A stretch of DNA of 9,911 nucleotides, from NCBI GenBank assembly GCA_003456125.1, contig DMPD01000097.1, positions 1-9,911 on the forward strand, read 5' to 3'. A program made the position numbers and the translations under genes. Shown piece by piece: positions 1 to 5,791 of this stretch. Positions within the stretch are counted from its first letter, which is position 1; every line of letters begins with the position of its first letter. This DNA comes from Cyanobacteria bacterium UBA8156 (GTDB taxonomy: Bacteria > Cyanobacteriota > Cyanobacteriia > Pseudanabaenales > Pseudanabaenaceae). A model generated the notes under the pieces. That model saw only the letters and a list, made by a program, of their open reading frames with translations. It made no database searches and was not told the DNA's origin.

Positions 1-106
1 AAAATGACTCTATGTTGAGATTTTGAAGTGTGTATCAAGGGTAGGAAACAAAAGCTGAAGATGCTACCAATGAGGGTGTTTATTGTGCTGCCGTTCCGAG
101 CAATGA

Positions 107-613
107 TTGCTCGTTTGCGTGTCACTTTCACATATCCAGGAAACCCTCAACAACGACATTTCAAGTTCCGACGCGAGGCGGTTCATCAGCGATGGACACC
201 GCGGATTTGAGATCGTCGATACCATCGTGCTGCCCGAAATCAACCAGTTTCTCCTTCGACCGCAAAGAGCTACGGCTGGAGCGTTTGGGGCCAAAGTGCT
301 GCGCGCGGTTGGTTCCATAGACCTCGTGTTTGCCAACCGGATGTTTCGGAGCAAATGCGTGTTCTCTCGAGTTCATCCAACGATGCTTGTCAGCATGGGG
401 ATGGATACTTCCTGGAAGGGTTGGTGATGAGGTTTCGGAGGAGAGCTCCTTTCGGCAAAAGGACTCACACAAGATCAAGCAGAGGAACTCCTGCGCTCTG
501 TCGGGTCAGACCGCCTGAAGAGGTACCTCGATCGCTTTCTTTCCCTCCTTGGTCTAGCCGCCTTCAACACGGTCTGGCGCAGGTGCCAGCGGGGGGGACA
601 TGCAATGTTTTAG
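107..613 (+). pseudogene. Possible decayed coding region, unidentified
   Basis: No intact gene can be read in the first 613 bases. The most protein-like piece is plus frame 2 from 431 to the TAG at 611-613. It contains LTQDQAEELLRSVGSDRLKR and then a hydrophobic helix-like stretch (FLSLLGLAAF) and a basic, Trp/Cys-containing tail. An in-frame TGA at 428-430 cuts it from an open stretch in the same frame (107-427). Frame 1 runs open from 211 up to the same point, so a single frameshift near 430 could join it (ending EGLVMR) to the frame 2 tail. The pattern suits a broken gene, but I recognise no family, and a transposase remnant is only a guess. No GCGATCGC sites occur here. It could equally be noncoding intergenic DNA. 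Confidence 0.3.
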
Positions 614-736
614 CTTTGTCAAAATTAGGGATAATTCCACTCTCCCACCCAAACCCCTACCAGGTGAGCCTCCAGATAGGAGAGAAGAGATGGGCAAGCG
701 TTGCCAACTCAGGGCCGTCACCAGGCCAGCGAAAAA
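614..736. other. Intergenic stretch, nothing recognised
   Basis: Between the end of the possible decayed frame and the psaD terminator I see no convincing gene, RNA or repeat. The short plus-strand frames here lack a ribosome site and show no recognisable motifs. Confidence 0.5.
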
Positions 737-767
737 AAGCCCCTCTTCCGAATGGATAGAGGGGCTT
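737..767 (-). terminator. Rho-independent terminator of psaD
   Basis: The perfect 10-bp arms are 737-746 and 758-767 (AAGCCCCTCT with AGAGGGGCTT). On the minus strand the hairpin is followed at once by a run of T's (the A-run at 732-738 on plus). It lies 16 bases past the psaD stop codon, the usual place for an intrinsic terminator. The loop can pair a little further (TCC with GGA). Confidence 0.9.
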
Positions 768-783
768 GGGCAGAAAACCGAAG

Positions 784-1242
784 CTACACGTCGTAGGTCG
801 CTTTGCCCGTGAACTTGACTTGAATGGGGTTGGGGTTGTCGCCAATTTTGCGGCTGACACTGTTGACCGCTACCCGACCCTTGTTGACCTTTTCCGGAAA
901 AACGCCATCGGCGGGATGGATGGGAATTTGCTCACCGTTAGGGAACTCGCGCCACACCCGGTAGTTGGTGATCTTCATGCCCCGCAATTGTCGACCCAAA
1001 GCCAACGCCTGTTCTTTCTTGGCAAAGTACACCAAGTTATCCCCTTCGTGCATCGTAGCCGAACCGCCCGTAGGCATTTCAAACACTTGCTGTTTGGGGC
1101 TCGTCCAAGTCAGCGCGTATTTCTCTTCGGTGAAGGCTGCCGTCAGCAAGCCCCCGGTGCTGCCGCCCCACAAAGGGGTTTGACCCTTTGCCTGGGCGGT
1201 ATTGGTTTCGGCGGTCGTTACCGCTTGATTCTCTTCCGACAT
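784..1242 (-). CDS. psaD: Photosystem I reaction centre subunit II (PsaD)
   Basis: PsaD is an extrinsic stromal-side subunit of photosystem I. With PsaC and PsaE it forms the docking site for ferredoxin and helps hold PsaC in place. The 152-residue product shows family hallmarks: GGSTGGLL near residue 26, [19 protein letters not shown], the [12 protein letters not shown] block and a C-terminal [10 protein letters not shown]. It is about a dozen residues longer than typical cyanobacterial PsaD because of a polar N-terminal extension ([20 protein letters not shown]). The ATG has a good ribosome site, so the extension is probably real. In the ferredoxin-contact loop after GR the sequence is [11 protein letters not shown], with fewer basic residues than some relatives. 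The gene appears monocistronic, with its own terminator and a regulatory-looking upstream gap. Confidence 0.97.
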   Translation of the reverse strand: MSEENQAVTTAETNTAQAKGQTPLWGGSTGGLLTAAFTEEKYALTWTSPKQQVFEMPTGGSATMHEGDNLVYFAKKEQALALGRQLRGMKITNYRVWREFPNGEQIPIHPADGVFPEKVNKGRVAVNSVSRKIGDNPNPIQVKFTGKATYDV

Positions 1243-1252
1243 GGAGGGAAAT

Positions 1253-1258
1253 CTCCTC
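1253..1258 (-). promoter_or_regulatory. psaD ribosome binding site
   Basis: On the minus strand GAGGAG sits 10 bases before the ATG at 1242. It supports that ATG, and so the long N-terminus, as the psaD start. Confidence 0.7.
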
Positions 1259-1304
1259 GTAAAGGAACAAAAATGAACGAATGAAAAAGACGAATATCAT
1301 CCGA

Positions 1305-1335
1305 AAGATACCACCGGCGGCCCACCCCTCTTCAA
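1305..1335 (-). promoter_or_regulatory. Possible psaD core promoter
   Basis: On the minus strand TTGAAG (1335-1330) precedes TATCTT (1310-1305) by 19 bases, a loose sigma-70 pattern. A start site near 1298 would give a leader of about 55 bases. GATATT at 1298-1293 is an alternative -10. Both matches are weak; the value is mainly positional, between the HLR1-like site and psaD. Confidence 0.3.
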
Positions 1336-1353
1336 GGAAACGTAACGTTCCTT
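1334..1353. repeat. Inverted repeat in psaD upstream region
   Basis: Six-base arms AAGGAA and TTCCTT enclose CG and CG, with a single extra A in the left arm. It lies between the HLR1-like element and the likely core promoter of psaD, where an operator could sit. No regulator can be named from the sequence. Confidence 0.4.
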
Positions 1354-1362
1354 CACGTACCA

Positions 1363-1380
1363 GTAACATTCTGTTACATG
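1363..1380. promoter_or_regulatory. HLR1-like (RpaB) element upstream of psaD
   Basis: The plus strand reads GTAACATT, CT, GTTACATG. That is two direct 8-mers two bases apart, each matching 7 of 8 positions of the HLR1 consensus (G/T)TTACA(T/A)(T/A). HLR1 is the known binding site of the response regulator RpaB, which governs photosystem I genes in response to light. The site is about 120 bases before the psaD ATG. Its first 15 bases also form a perfect inverted repeat, GTAACA-TTC-TGTTAC, so another symmetric regulator is possible. It is 6 bases past the mgsA stop, so mgsA readthrough would pass over it. Confidence 0.5.
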
Positions 1381-1385
1381 AAAAC

Positions 1386-1763
1386 TCAGAGACGGGCCAA
1401 AAAGCCGTAGACGATCGCCTTAGCCGTAGCAAGGTTGACCGCCAGGGGTACATCGTAGAGTTCACAGACCCGCAACAAAGCCAAAATATCGGGTTCATGG
1501 GGCTGGGCGTACAGCGGATCGATAAAGAAAAACGCCGCCAACACCTCGCCCATCACCACCCGCGCGGCAATCTGCGTATCGCCCCCCAAAGGACCCGAAG
1601 CCATGCGTTCCACCGCCAAACCCGTAGCTTCGGCAATGCGGCCCCCGGTGGTGCCGGTGGCAATGAGGGGATAGCGCGCCAAGACCGCCTGGTGCTCCTG
1701 GATAAAGGTCACCAGCACATCCTTCTTGCGGTCGTGGGCAATCAAAGCAATGGTATTTGGCAT
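1386..1763 (-). CDS. mgsA: Methylglyoxal synthase
   Basis: MgsA converts dihydroxyacetone phosphate to methylglyoxal and phosphate in the cytosol, a bypass of lower glycolysis that relieves sugar-phosphate build-up. The 125-residue product has the family's catalytic set at a constant offset of 9 from E. coli numbering: His10 in the N-terminal IALIAHD, Asp62 in SGPLGGD, Asp82 in IDPL, His89 and Asp92 in PHEPD. The phosphate-binding TGTTGG follows at 36-41. It lies 3 bases after a small membrane-protein gene and is probably translated from the same message. It is slightly shorter than the E. coli enzyme (about 150), but other bacterial forms are of similar length. Confidence 0.95.
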   Translation of the reverse strand: MPNTIALIAHDRKKDVLVTFIQEHQAVLARYPLIATGTTGGRIAEATGLAVERMASGPLGGDTQIAARVVMGEVLAAFFFIDPLYAQPHEPDILALLRVCELYDVPLAVNLATAKAIVYGFLARL

Positions 1764-1766
1764 ACC

Positions 1767-2018
1767 TCAGCGCCGCGCCGGCTCTAGGGGAGTAATTTCG
1801 ATGTGGTTAAACAGGGTCGAAACAAACGCAAACAACAAAAACGGCAGCGAAACCACCACAATTAGACCCACCGAGGCCAAGGCATAGATGGGCCGGCTCA
1901 TCAACGACAGGGCCGCCGCCAAGCTAGCAAACACAACCACCAACCAGGCCACCACCTGTCCGTAGATGTCCCCCAAGGTCAAAGTGCAGCGAAACCGATA
2001 CTGGGTGAGCTTTTCCAT
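1767..2018 (-). CDS. Small two-helix membrane protein, function unknown
   Basis: The product is 83 residues with two hydrophobic spans, roughly residues 22-42 (VVAWLVVVFASLAAALSL) and 44-71, on a short charged N-terminus (MEKLTQYRFRC). A C-terminal tail (NHIEITPLEPARR) follows. The ATG at 2018 has a good ribosome site (AGAGGA at 2032-2027 on the minus strand, 8 bases away). It ends 3 bases before mgsA, which suggests an operon, but nothing in the sequence links its job to methylglyoxal. I do not recognise the family. The composition and placement look like a real gene conserved in cyanobacteria. Confidence 0.75.
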   Translation of the reverse strand: MEKLTQYRFRCTLTLGDIYGQVVAWLVVVFASLAAALSLMSRPIYALASVGLIVVVSLPFLLFAFVSTLFNHIEITPLEPARR

Positions 2019-2117
2019 GAGAAGTATCCTCTTTATTGAAAAGTTTTGTTATGACATGATTTTCACTTTGGCACCAAATGGACTGGAGAGCCCCCGATTC
2101 CACAAAAACTTAACTTC

Positions 2118-2146
2118 TGGACAGATGCGCCACAATCTGCTACAGT
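2118..2146 (+). promoter_or_regulatory. Promoter of tRNA-Val
   Basis: TGGACA (5 of 6 to the -35 consensus) is followed after exactly 17 bases by TACAGT (4 of 6 to the -10). The predicted start is near 2153, about 5 bases before the mature tRNA 5' end. Confidence 0.7.
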
Positions 2147-2157
2147 ACGTCAGCATT

Positions 2158-2230
<73 letters not shown>

Positions 2231-2251
2231 TAGCCCAAGCCCTGATGGACA

Positions 2252-2329
2252 TTTCTAAGAACCTTTCTAAGAACCTTTCTAAGAACCTATTGCTAAGAAC
2301 CTATTGCTGAGAACCTATTGCTGAGAACC
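2252..2329 (+). repeat. Tandem array: three 12-mers then three 14-mers
   Basis: Three perfect copies of TTTCTAAGAACC (2252-2287) run directly into one TATTGCTAAGAACC and two TATTGCTGAGAACC (2288-2329). All six share the core CT(A/G)AGAACC. The array starts 21 bases after tRNA-Val and lies between it and the convergent ProA-like gene. No open frame here is credible as a gene. Confidence 0.95.
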
Positions 2330-2380
2330 AGAGACGGGGGCCACGCTCCTACGTCCCATTTTGAGAGGTGACCTGCATCT

Positions 2381-2401
2381 TAAATACCCAGTAAATACCC
2401 A
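2381..2401. repeat. Short direct repeat TAAATACCCA x2
   Basis: Two identical 10-mers lie one base apart, just beyond the stop of the ProA-like gene. No hairpin and T-run suitable for a terminator was seen in 2330-2419. Confidence 0.7.
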
Positions 2402-2419
2402 CGGGTAGGGCAGGTTGGG

Positions 2420-3679
2420 CTAGAGGGAGCGGGGCGGGGCACTGCTCACGATGCGTTTGGTGGTGGTCAGGGCGTACAAATCGATGGGGCCGGGGTGACG
2501 GGCGGCCGCACCGCGACTCTTGAGACCCGTCATTCCGAGGGCGATCGTTTTGCTGCCATCGGTGGCCGACACACCATAGCGCTCGAATCGGTTGCTGGTA
2601 TTGACAAATAAGGAACTGCTGCGCACCTTGGCCGCAAACAGGGTGGATTCGGCCAAGGAATCGGTCAAAATGCCGTCCGCGTGCCCACTGCTAAAGCGAT
2701 CGATCCAGGTGATGGCTTCGGCGGCGGTCTCCACGGTCTTGAACCGCAACGTGCGATCGAGGGGGGGATGCAACCATGCCCCTTCCACCAAGGGGGCTAC
2801 CGTGATTTCCGGGAATTGGCGCGCAAAGGCCACCGTCTCCACACAGCCTTGCAGTTTGAAGGTACCCCCCAGTTCTTGCCAGAGCTTGACCGCCCAGCGA
2901 TCGCGCCATTGGCGATGGAGGATGACCCCTTCTACCGCGTTGACCGGATCGGGATCGGTGGCCCAACTTTCCCGCAGGACTTGCACCGCCAGCTTGAGAT
3001 CGGCTGTGGGCGATAGGTAATAGAAGCAGTTGCCGATCGCCGCCGGTACTACGGAGATGGTGGCTTGGCGGGTCAGTTGCTGCACAAAGGTCGGTCGGCC
3101 GTAGAGGATAGCCAGTCGCAGGAGCCGTTCCCGTCCCAACAGATCGGCGATCGCCGTGCCTGGGGGCAACCCCATCACGCCTTCTTCCGGCAAACGGTGC
3201 CCGGCCAAAACATCCCGGACAATTTCCAGGAACACGCTTTGGGTTTGGCTGCATTCGTGCCCCCCTTTCAGTACCAAAACATTGCCGGTTTTGAGGGCCA
3301 TGGCGGTGACCAGCCAGGCCAGCTGGGGAATGGCTTCGTAGACAAACGCAATGGTGCCTAGCGGTACCCGTTGCCAATGACCGTAAAGGGTTGGGGCCGC
3401 CAAGGGATCCGGACAGGCTGCCAGCCGGCGCAATCCTTCGACCGTGGCCTGTAGCCGCTCTGGCGTGAGTTTGTTCCACTCCAGCAGGATCTCCGGTACC
3501 GCCATATCCCGCGACGTTTCCAAATCCAGGGTGTTGGCTTCGAGGAGGGTATCCCGTTGCGCAGCCAGGGACTCGGCCAGAGCTTGAATCGCCCGATTGC
3601 GCACTTCGGCTTCTCGCCACCGTTGCCCCGCTGCTTGCACCTGGTTTAGCCGTTCCGTTAGGTCTTCAGGATGCTGCAT
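2420..3679 (-). CDS. proA: ProA-family protein (glutamate-5-semialdehyde dehydrogenase-like), catalytic Cys absent
   Basis: ProA reduces gamma-glutamyl phosphate to glutamate-5-semialdehyde with NADPH, the second step of proline synthesis. The 419-residue product has family features: an N-terminal block (RNRAIQALAE), GTIAFVYEAIPQ, LKTGNVLVLKGG, GNCFYYL, the GHADGILT segment and a C-terminal LYALTTTKRIV. At the catalytic block, where ProA normally has Cys-Asn before Ala-Val-Glu, it reads ATDPDPVNAVE: residue 246 is Val. The usual VNASTRF/GLGAE region is also altered (NTSNRFERYG). It may therefore be a divergent paralogue with changed or no reductase activity. The ATG at 3679 was chosen because further extension overlaps the upstream gene. 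It follows that gene by 14 bases. Family assignment is firm, activity is not. Confidence 0.85.
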   Translation of the reverse strand: MQHPEDLTERLNQVQAAGQRWREAEVRNRAIQALAESLAAQRDTLLEANTLDLETSRDMAVPEILLEWNKLTPERLQATVEGLRRLAACPDPLAAPTLYGHWQRVPLGTIAFVYEAIPQLAWLVTAMALKTGNVLVLKGGHECSQTQSVFLEIVRDVLAGHRLPEEGVMGLPPGTAIADLLGRERLLRLAILYGRPTFVQQLTRQATISVVPAAIGNCFYYLSPTADLKLAVQVLRESWATDPDPVNAVEGVILHRQWRDRWAVKLWQELGGTFKLQGCVETVAFARQFPEITVAPLVEGAWLHPPLDRTLRFKTVETAAEAITWIDRFSSGHADGILTDSLAESTLFAAKVRSSSLFVNTSNRFERYGVSATDGSKTIALGMTGLKSRGAAARHPGPIDLYALTTTKRIVSSAPPRSL

Positions 3680-3693
3680 GATTGTTTCCCATT

Positions 3694-4041
3694 TCAAGCC
3701 GCCAACAACCAAGGCAGGGCCACCAACAACACCAAAAACAGCAGGGTAATCGTGAGTACCGGCAAGATGCGGTAGTACCACACAAACCGATCGTACTGGG
3801 AACGCTGGGCGGACTGCCATTTCCCCCGCAGCCAATACCAAACCCGGCCGCAGGGATCGAGACCCCCCAATTGCAACAAGCTGCGACCGTCTTCCTGCAG
3901 GGCAAAAATGGCCGAGCAGCGATCGCAGCCAAAGGCTTCGGTGAGGGTAATGGGTCGGAGACACCCCCGCCGCCGACAGGGGCAGGGATATTCCTGCTCG
4001 ATGTCGATCTTTTCGCAACCGCTGGGGGGAAGCTGAGTCAT
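3694..4041 (-). CDS. Cys-rich zinc-ribbon-like protein with C-terminal membrane helix
   Basis: The product is 115 residues. An N-terminal domain carries a CPC pair (about residues 20-22), a further Cys after RRRG, and a CDRC pair near 39-42, spacing that suggests a small metal-binding ribbon. TEAFGCDRC followed by AIFALQEDG looks like a conserved core. The C-terminal end is a single hydrophobic helix (ILPVLTITLLFLVLLVALPW), giving a tail-anchored or single-pass protein. It sits 25 bases after ndhB and 14 before the ProA-like gene on the same strand. I recognise no named family. Metal binding is inferred from the cysteines alone. Confidence 0.75.
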   Translation of the reverse strand: MTQLPPSGCEKIDIEQEYPCPCRRRGCLRPITLTEAFGCDRCSAIFALQEDGRSLLQLGGLDPCGRVWYWLRGKWQSAQRSQYDRFVWYYRILPVLTITLLFLVLLVALPWLLAA

Positions 4042-4066
4042 GGCGGGGACATACCCTGTATCCCTA

Positions 4067-5641
4067 CTACTCTAGGGGAGCCGCGGCTTGGGTACTCGTG
4101 GGCACCGACAACTGCAGCCAATCTGCCGATCGTACCGAATCCAAGGAGAGGGCAAACAACGGGTTGGAGGCAATGCCCGCCACGCCGGTCACCACCAAGG
4201 TCAACACCAAAGCCACCTGCAATGGGCGCATCCCAAACCCACTCCAGGCAAAATTGCCCGTGGTGGGGTAGTTTTGCACCGATGCCGACATTTCCTGGGG
4301 TTCTTTGACCACCATCATTTTCACCACCCGGATGTAGTAATAGATGGAAATCACGCTGGTCACCAACGCCAAAATGACCAAGCCGTAGGCTCCGGCTTGC
4401 CAACCGGCCCAGAAGATGTACAGCTTGCCGAAAAACCCCGCCAGCGGGGGAATCCCCCCCAACGACAGCAAACACACGCTCAAACACAGGGTCAACAACG
4501 GGTCTTTTTGGTAGAGACCGCTGTACTCGTTGATGTCGTCGGTGCCGGTGCGCAACGCAAAGGCGATCGCACAGGCGAAAGCCCCCAAATTGGCAAACAA
4601 ATACACAAACAAGTAAAACAGCATGCTGGCGTAACCAGCTTCGGTGTTCACCACCAAGGCCAGCATCACAAACCCCGCTTGCCCAATGGAAGAATAGGCC
4701 AACATCCGCTTCAGGCTGGTCTGGGCCAAAGCCACCACGTTCCCCAACACCATGCTCAATACGGTCAGCACCACAAACACGTAGCGCCATTCGTCGGCCA
4801 CCGCTGCGAAGGTCAACGTCATAAACCGCAGGGCCAGGGCAAACCCCGCCACCTTCGAGCCAATGGACAGAAACGCCACCACCGGCGTGGGCGACCCTTC
4901 ATACACATCGGGGGTCCACTGGTGGAACGGCACCGCCGACAACTTGAAGGCAATGCCGCCAATGGAAAACACCATCGCCAACACCATCGCCAGGTTGCCC
5001 TGGCCCATCTGCGCCGCGATCGCCGTCAAATTGGTTTCACCCCCCGACAACCCGTACAGCAAAGACATCCCATACAAGAAGATGGCCGAACTGGAAGCAC
5101 CAATGAGCAGGTATTTCAGGGCGGCTTCGTTGGAGCGAGGATCGCGCTTGGCGTAGCCCGCCAACAGATACGAAGAAATGCTCAGGGTTTCCAAAGAAAC
5201 AAACACCATCACCAACTCTTCGGCACCGGAGAGGAACATGCCCCCCAGGGTAGCCGCCAGCAATAGGGCCAGGTATTCCGCCAAAGACACCCGCGCCTGC
5301 TCGAGGTAGCGCACCGCCAAAGGCACCGACAACGCCGCCGACAGGGCCACAATGGCCCGAAACAAGATGCTGATGCGATCGGCATGGAAACTATCGGCGA
5401 AGGCGAGGGTATTGGCCAAGCCATTCCACTGCCAGGCCAGCAGTCCCGTGGCCACCAGCAAACCCGTCACCGCCACCCCCGGCACCAGACCTTGGCGACG
5501 GGGTGCCACCAAGTCCACCACCAACACCAGGATCAACGTCACCAGCACCGCTGTTTCCGGGAAAATCGCCGCCGGGTTCAACAAAGCCGTAAAGCTCGCC
5601 ACATCGAAAGCCGGCGCAGCGGGTTGTACAGAAAACTCCAT
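4067..5641 (-). CDS. ndhB: NAD(P)H-quinone oxidoreductase subunit 2 (NdhB)
   Basis: NdhB is one of the three antiporter-like proton-pumping membrane subunits of cyanobacterial NDH-1. It acts in respiration, cyclic electron flow around photosystem I and CO2 uptake. The 524-residue product, the normal length, is hydrophobic throughout, with about 14 membrane spans. Diagnostic blocks include [68 protein letters not shown] and [14 protein letters not shown]. The Glu in SLETLS and the Lys in [11 protein letters not shown] are the charged residues typical of the proton path. The ATG at 5641 matches the family N-terminus better than upstream in-frame ATGs at 5704 and 5725, although it has no strong ribosome site. 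It probably leads a transcript that continues into the next two minus-strand genes. Confidence 0.97.
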   Translation of the reverse strand: MEFSVQPAAPAFDVASFTALLNPAAIFPETAVLVTLILVLVVDLVAPRRQGLVPGVAVTGLLVATGLLAWQWNGLANTLAFADSFHADRISILFRAIVALSAALSVPLAVRYLEQARVSLAEYLALLLAATLGGMFLSGAEELVMVFVSLETLSISSYLLAGYAKRDPRSNEAALKYLLIGASSSAIFLYGMSLLYGLSGGETNLTAIAAQMGQGNLAMVLAMVFSIGGIAFKLSAVPFHQWTPDVYEGSPTPVVAFLSIGSKVAGFALALRFMTLTFAAVADEWRYVFVVLTVLSMVLGNVVALAQTSLKRMLAYSSIGQAGFVMLALVVNTEAGYASMLFYLFVYLFANLGAFACAIAFALRTGTDDINEYSGLYQKDPLLTLCLSVCLLSLGGIPPLAGFFGKLYIFWAGWQAGAYGLVILALVTSVISIYYYIRVVKMMVVKEPQEMSASVQNYPTTGNFAWSGFGMRPLQVALVLTLVVTGVAGIASNPLFALSLDSVRSADWLQLSVPTSTQAAAPLE

Positions 5642-5791
5642 GGCGTAGCATTTGTAATGTCTAGGGAGTATTTTGGCACTTCCGGGAGCGTTTTGTGCGT
5701 ACATTCTGTGCGATCGCTTCTTCACACAGCCGTGGCCTGCATGTCAAGAATCGGGTGCTACAATCGCGAAACGCAGTTAAAAGAAAACCGT
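5642..5791. other. Divergent intergenic region ndhB / gpmI
   Basis: These 150 bases separate two outward-facing genes and must hold both promoters. The gpmI side has an extended -10. On the ndhB side I found no box pair I would defend. A HIP1 site is at 5710-5717. Confidence 0.7.
5756..5764 (+). promoter_or_regulatory. Extended -10 promoter of gpmI
   Basis: TGC directly before TACAAT (5 of 6 to the -10 consensus) makes an extended -10. The -35 position (CCTGCA) is poor, which such promoters tolerate. The start would be near 5771, with a leader of about 20 bases before the gpmI ATG. Confidence 0.6.

Noticed and set aside
1363..1377. NtcA site reading of GTAACATTCTGTTAC
   Set aside because: The spacing is GTA-N9-TAC, one base longer than the NtcA GTA-N8-TAC pattern; HLR1 fits better.
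2067..2078. Short palindrome TTTGG-CA-CCAAA before the small membrane protein gene
   Set aside because: Five-base arms are too short to call an operator without conservation data.
2252..2329. CRISPR array
   Set aside because: The units are 12-14 bases with no spacers between them, so this is a simple tandem repeat.
2691..3620. A 309-codon minus frame inside the ProA-like gene
   Set aside because: It is an Arg/Gly/Pro-rich shadow of the true frame.
3680..4018. N-terminal extension of the ProA-like gene
   Set aside because: It overlaps the 115-residue gene in another frame and is not ProA-like; ATG 3679 fits the family.
4088..5266. Long plus-strand open frame opposite ndhB
   Set aside because: It is His/Gln/Arg-rich low-complexity translation, typical of the antisense of a GC-rich membrane-protein gene; ndhB is certain.
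5384..5791. Upstream extension of gpmI
   Set aside because: It overlaps ndhB on the opposite strand and is unlike GpmI; the promoter and family N-terminus point to 5792.
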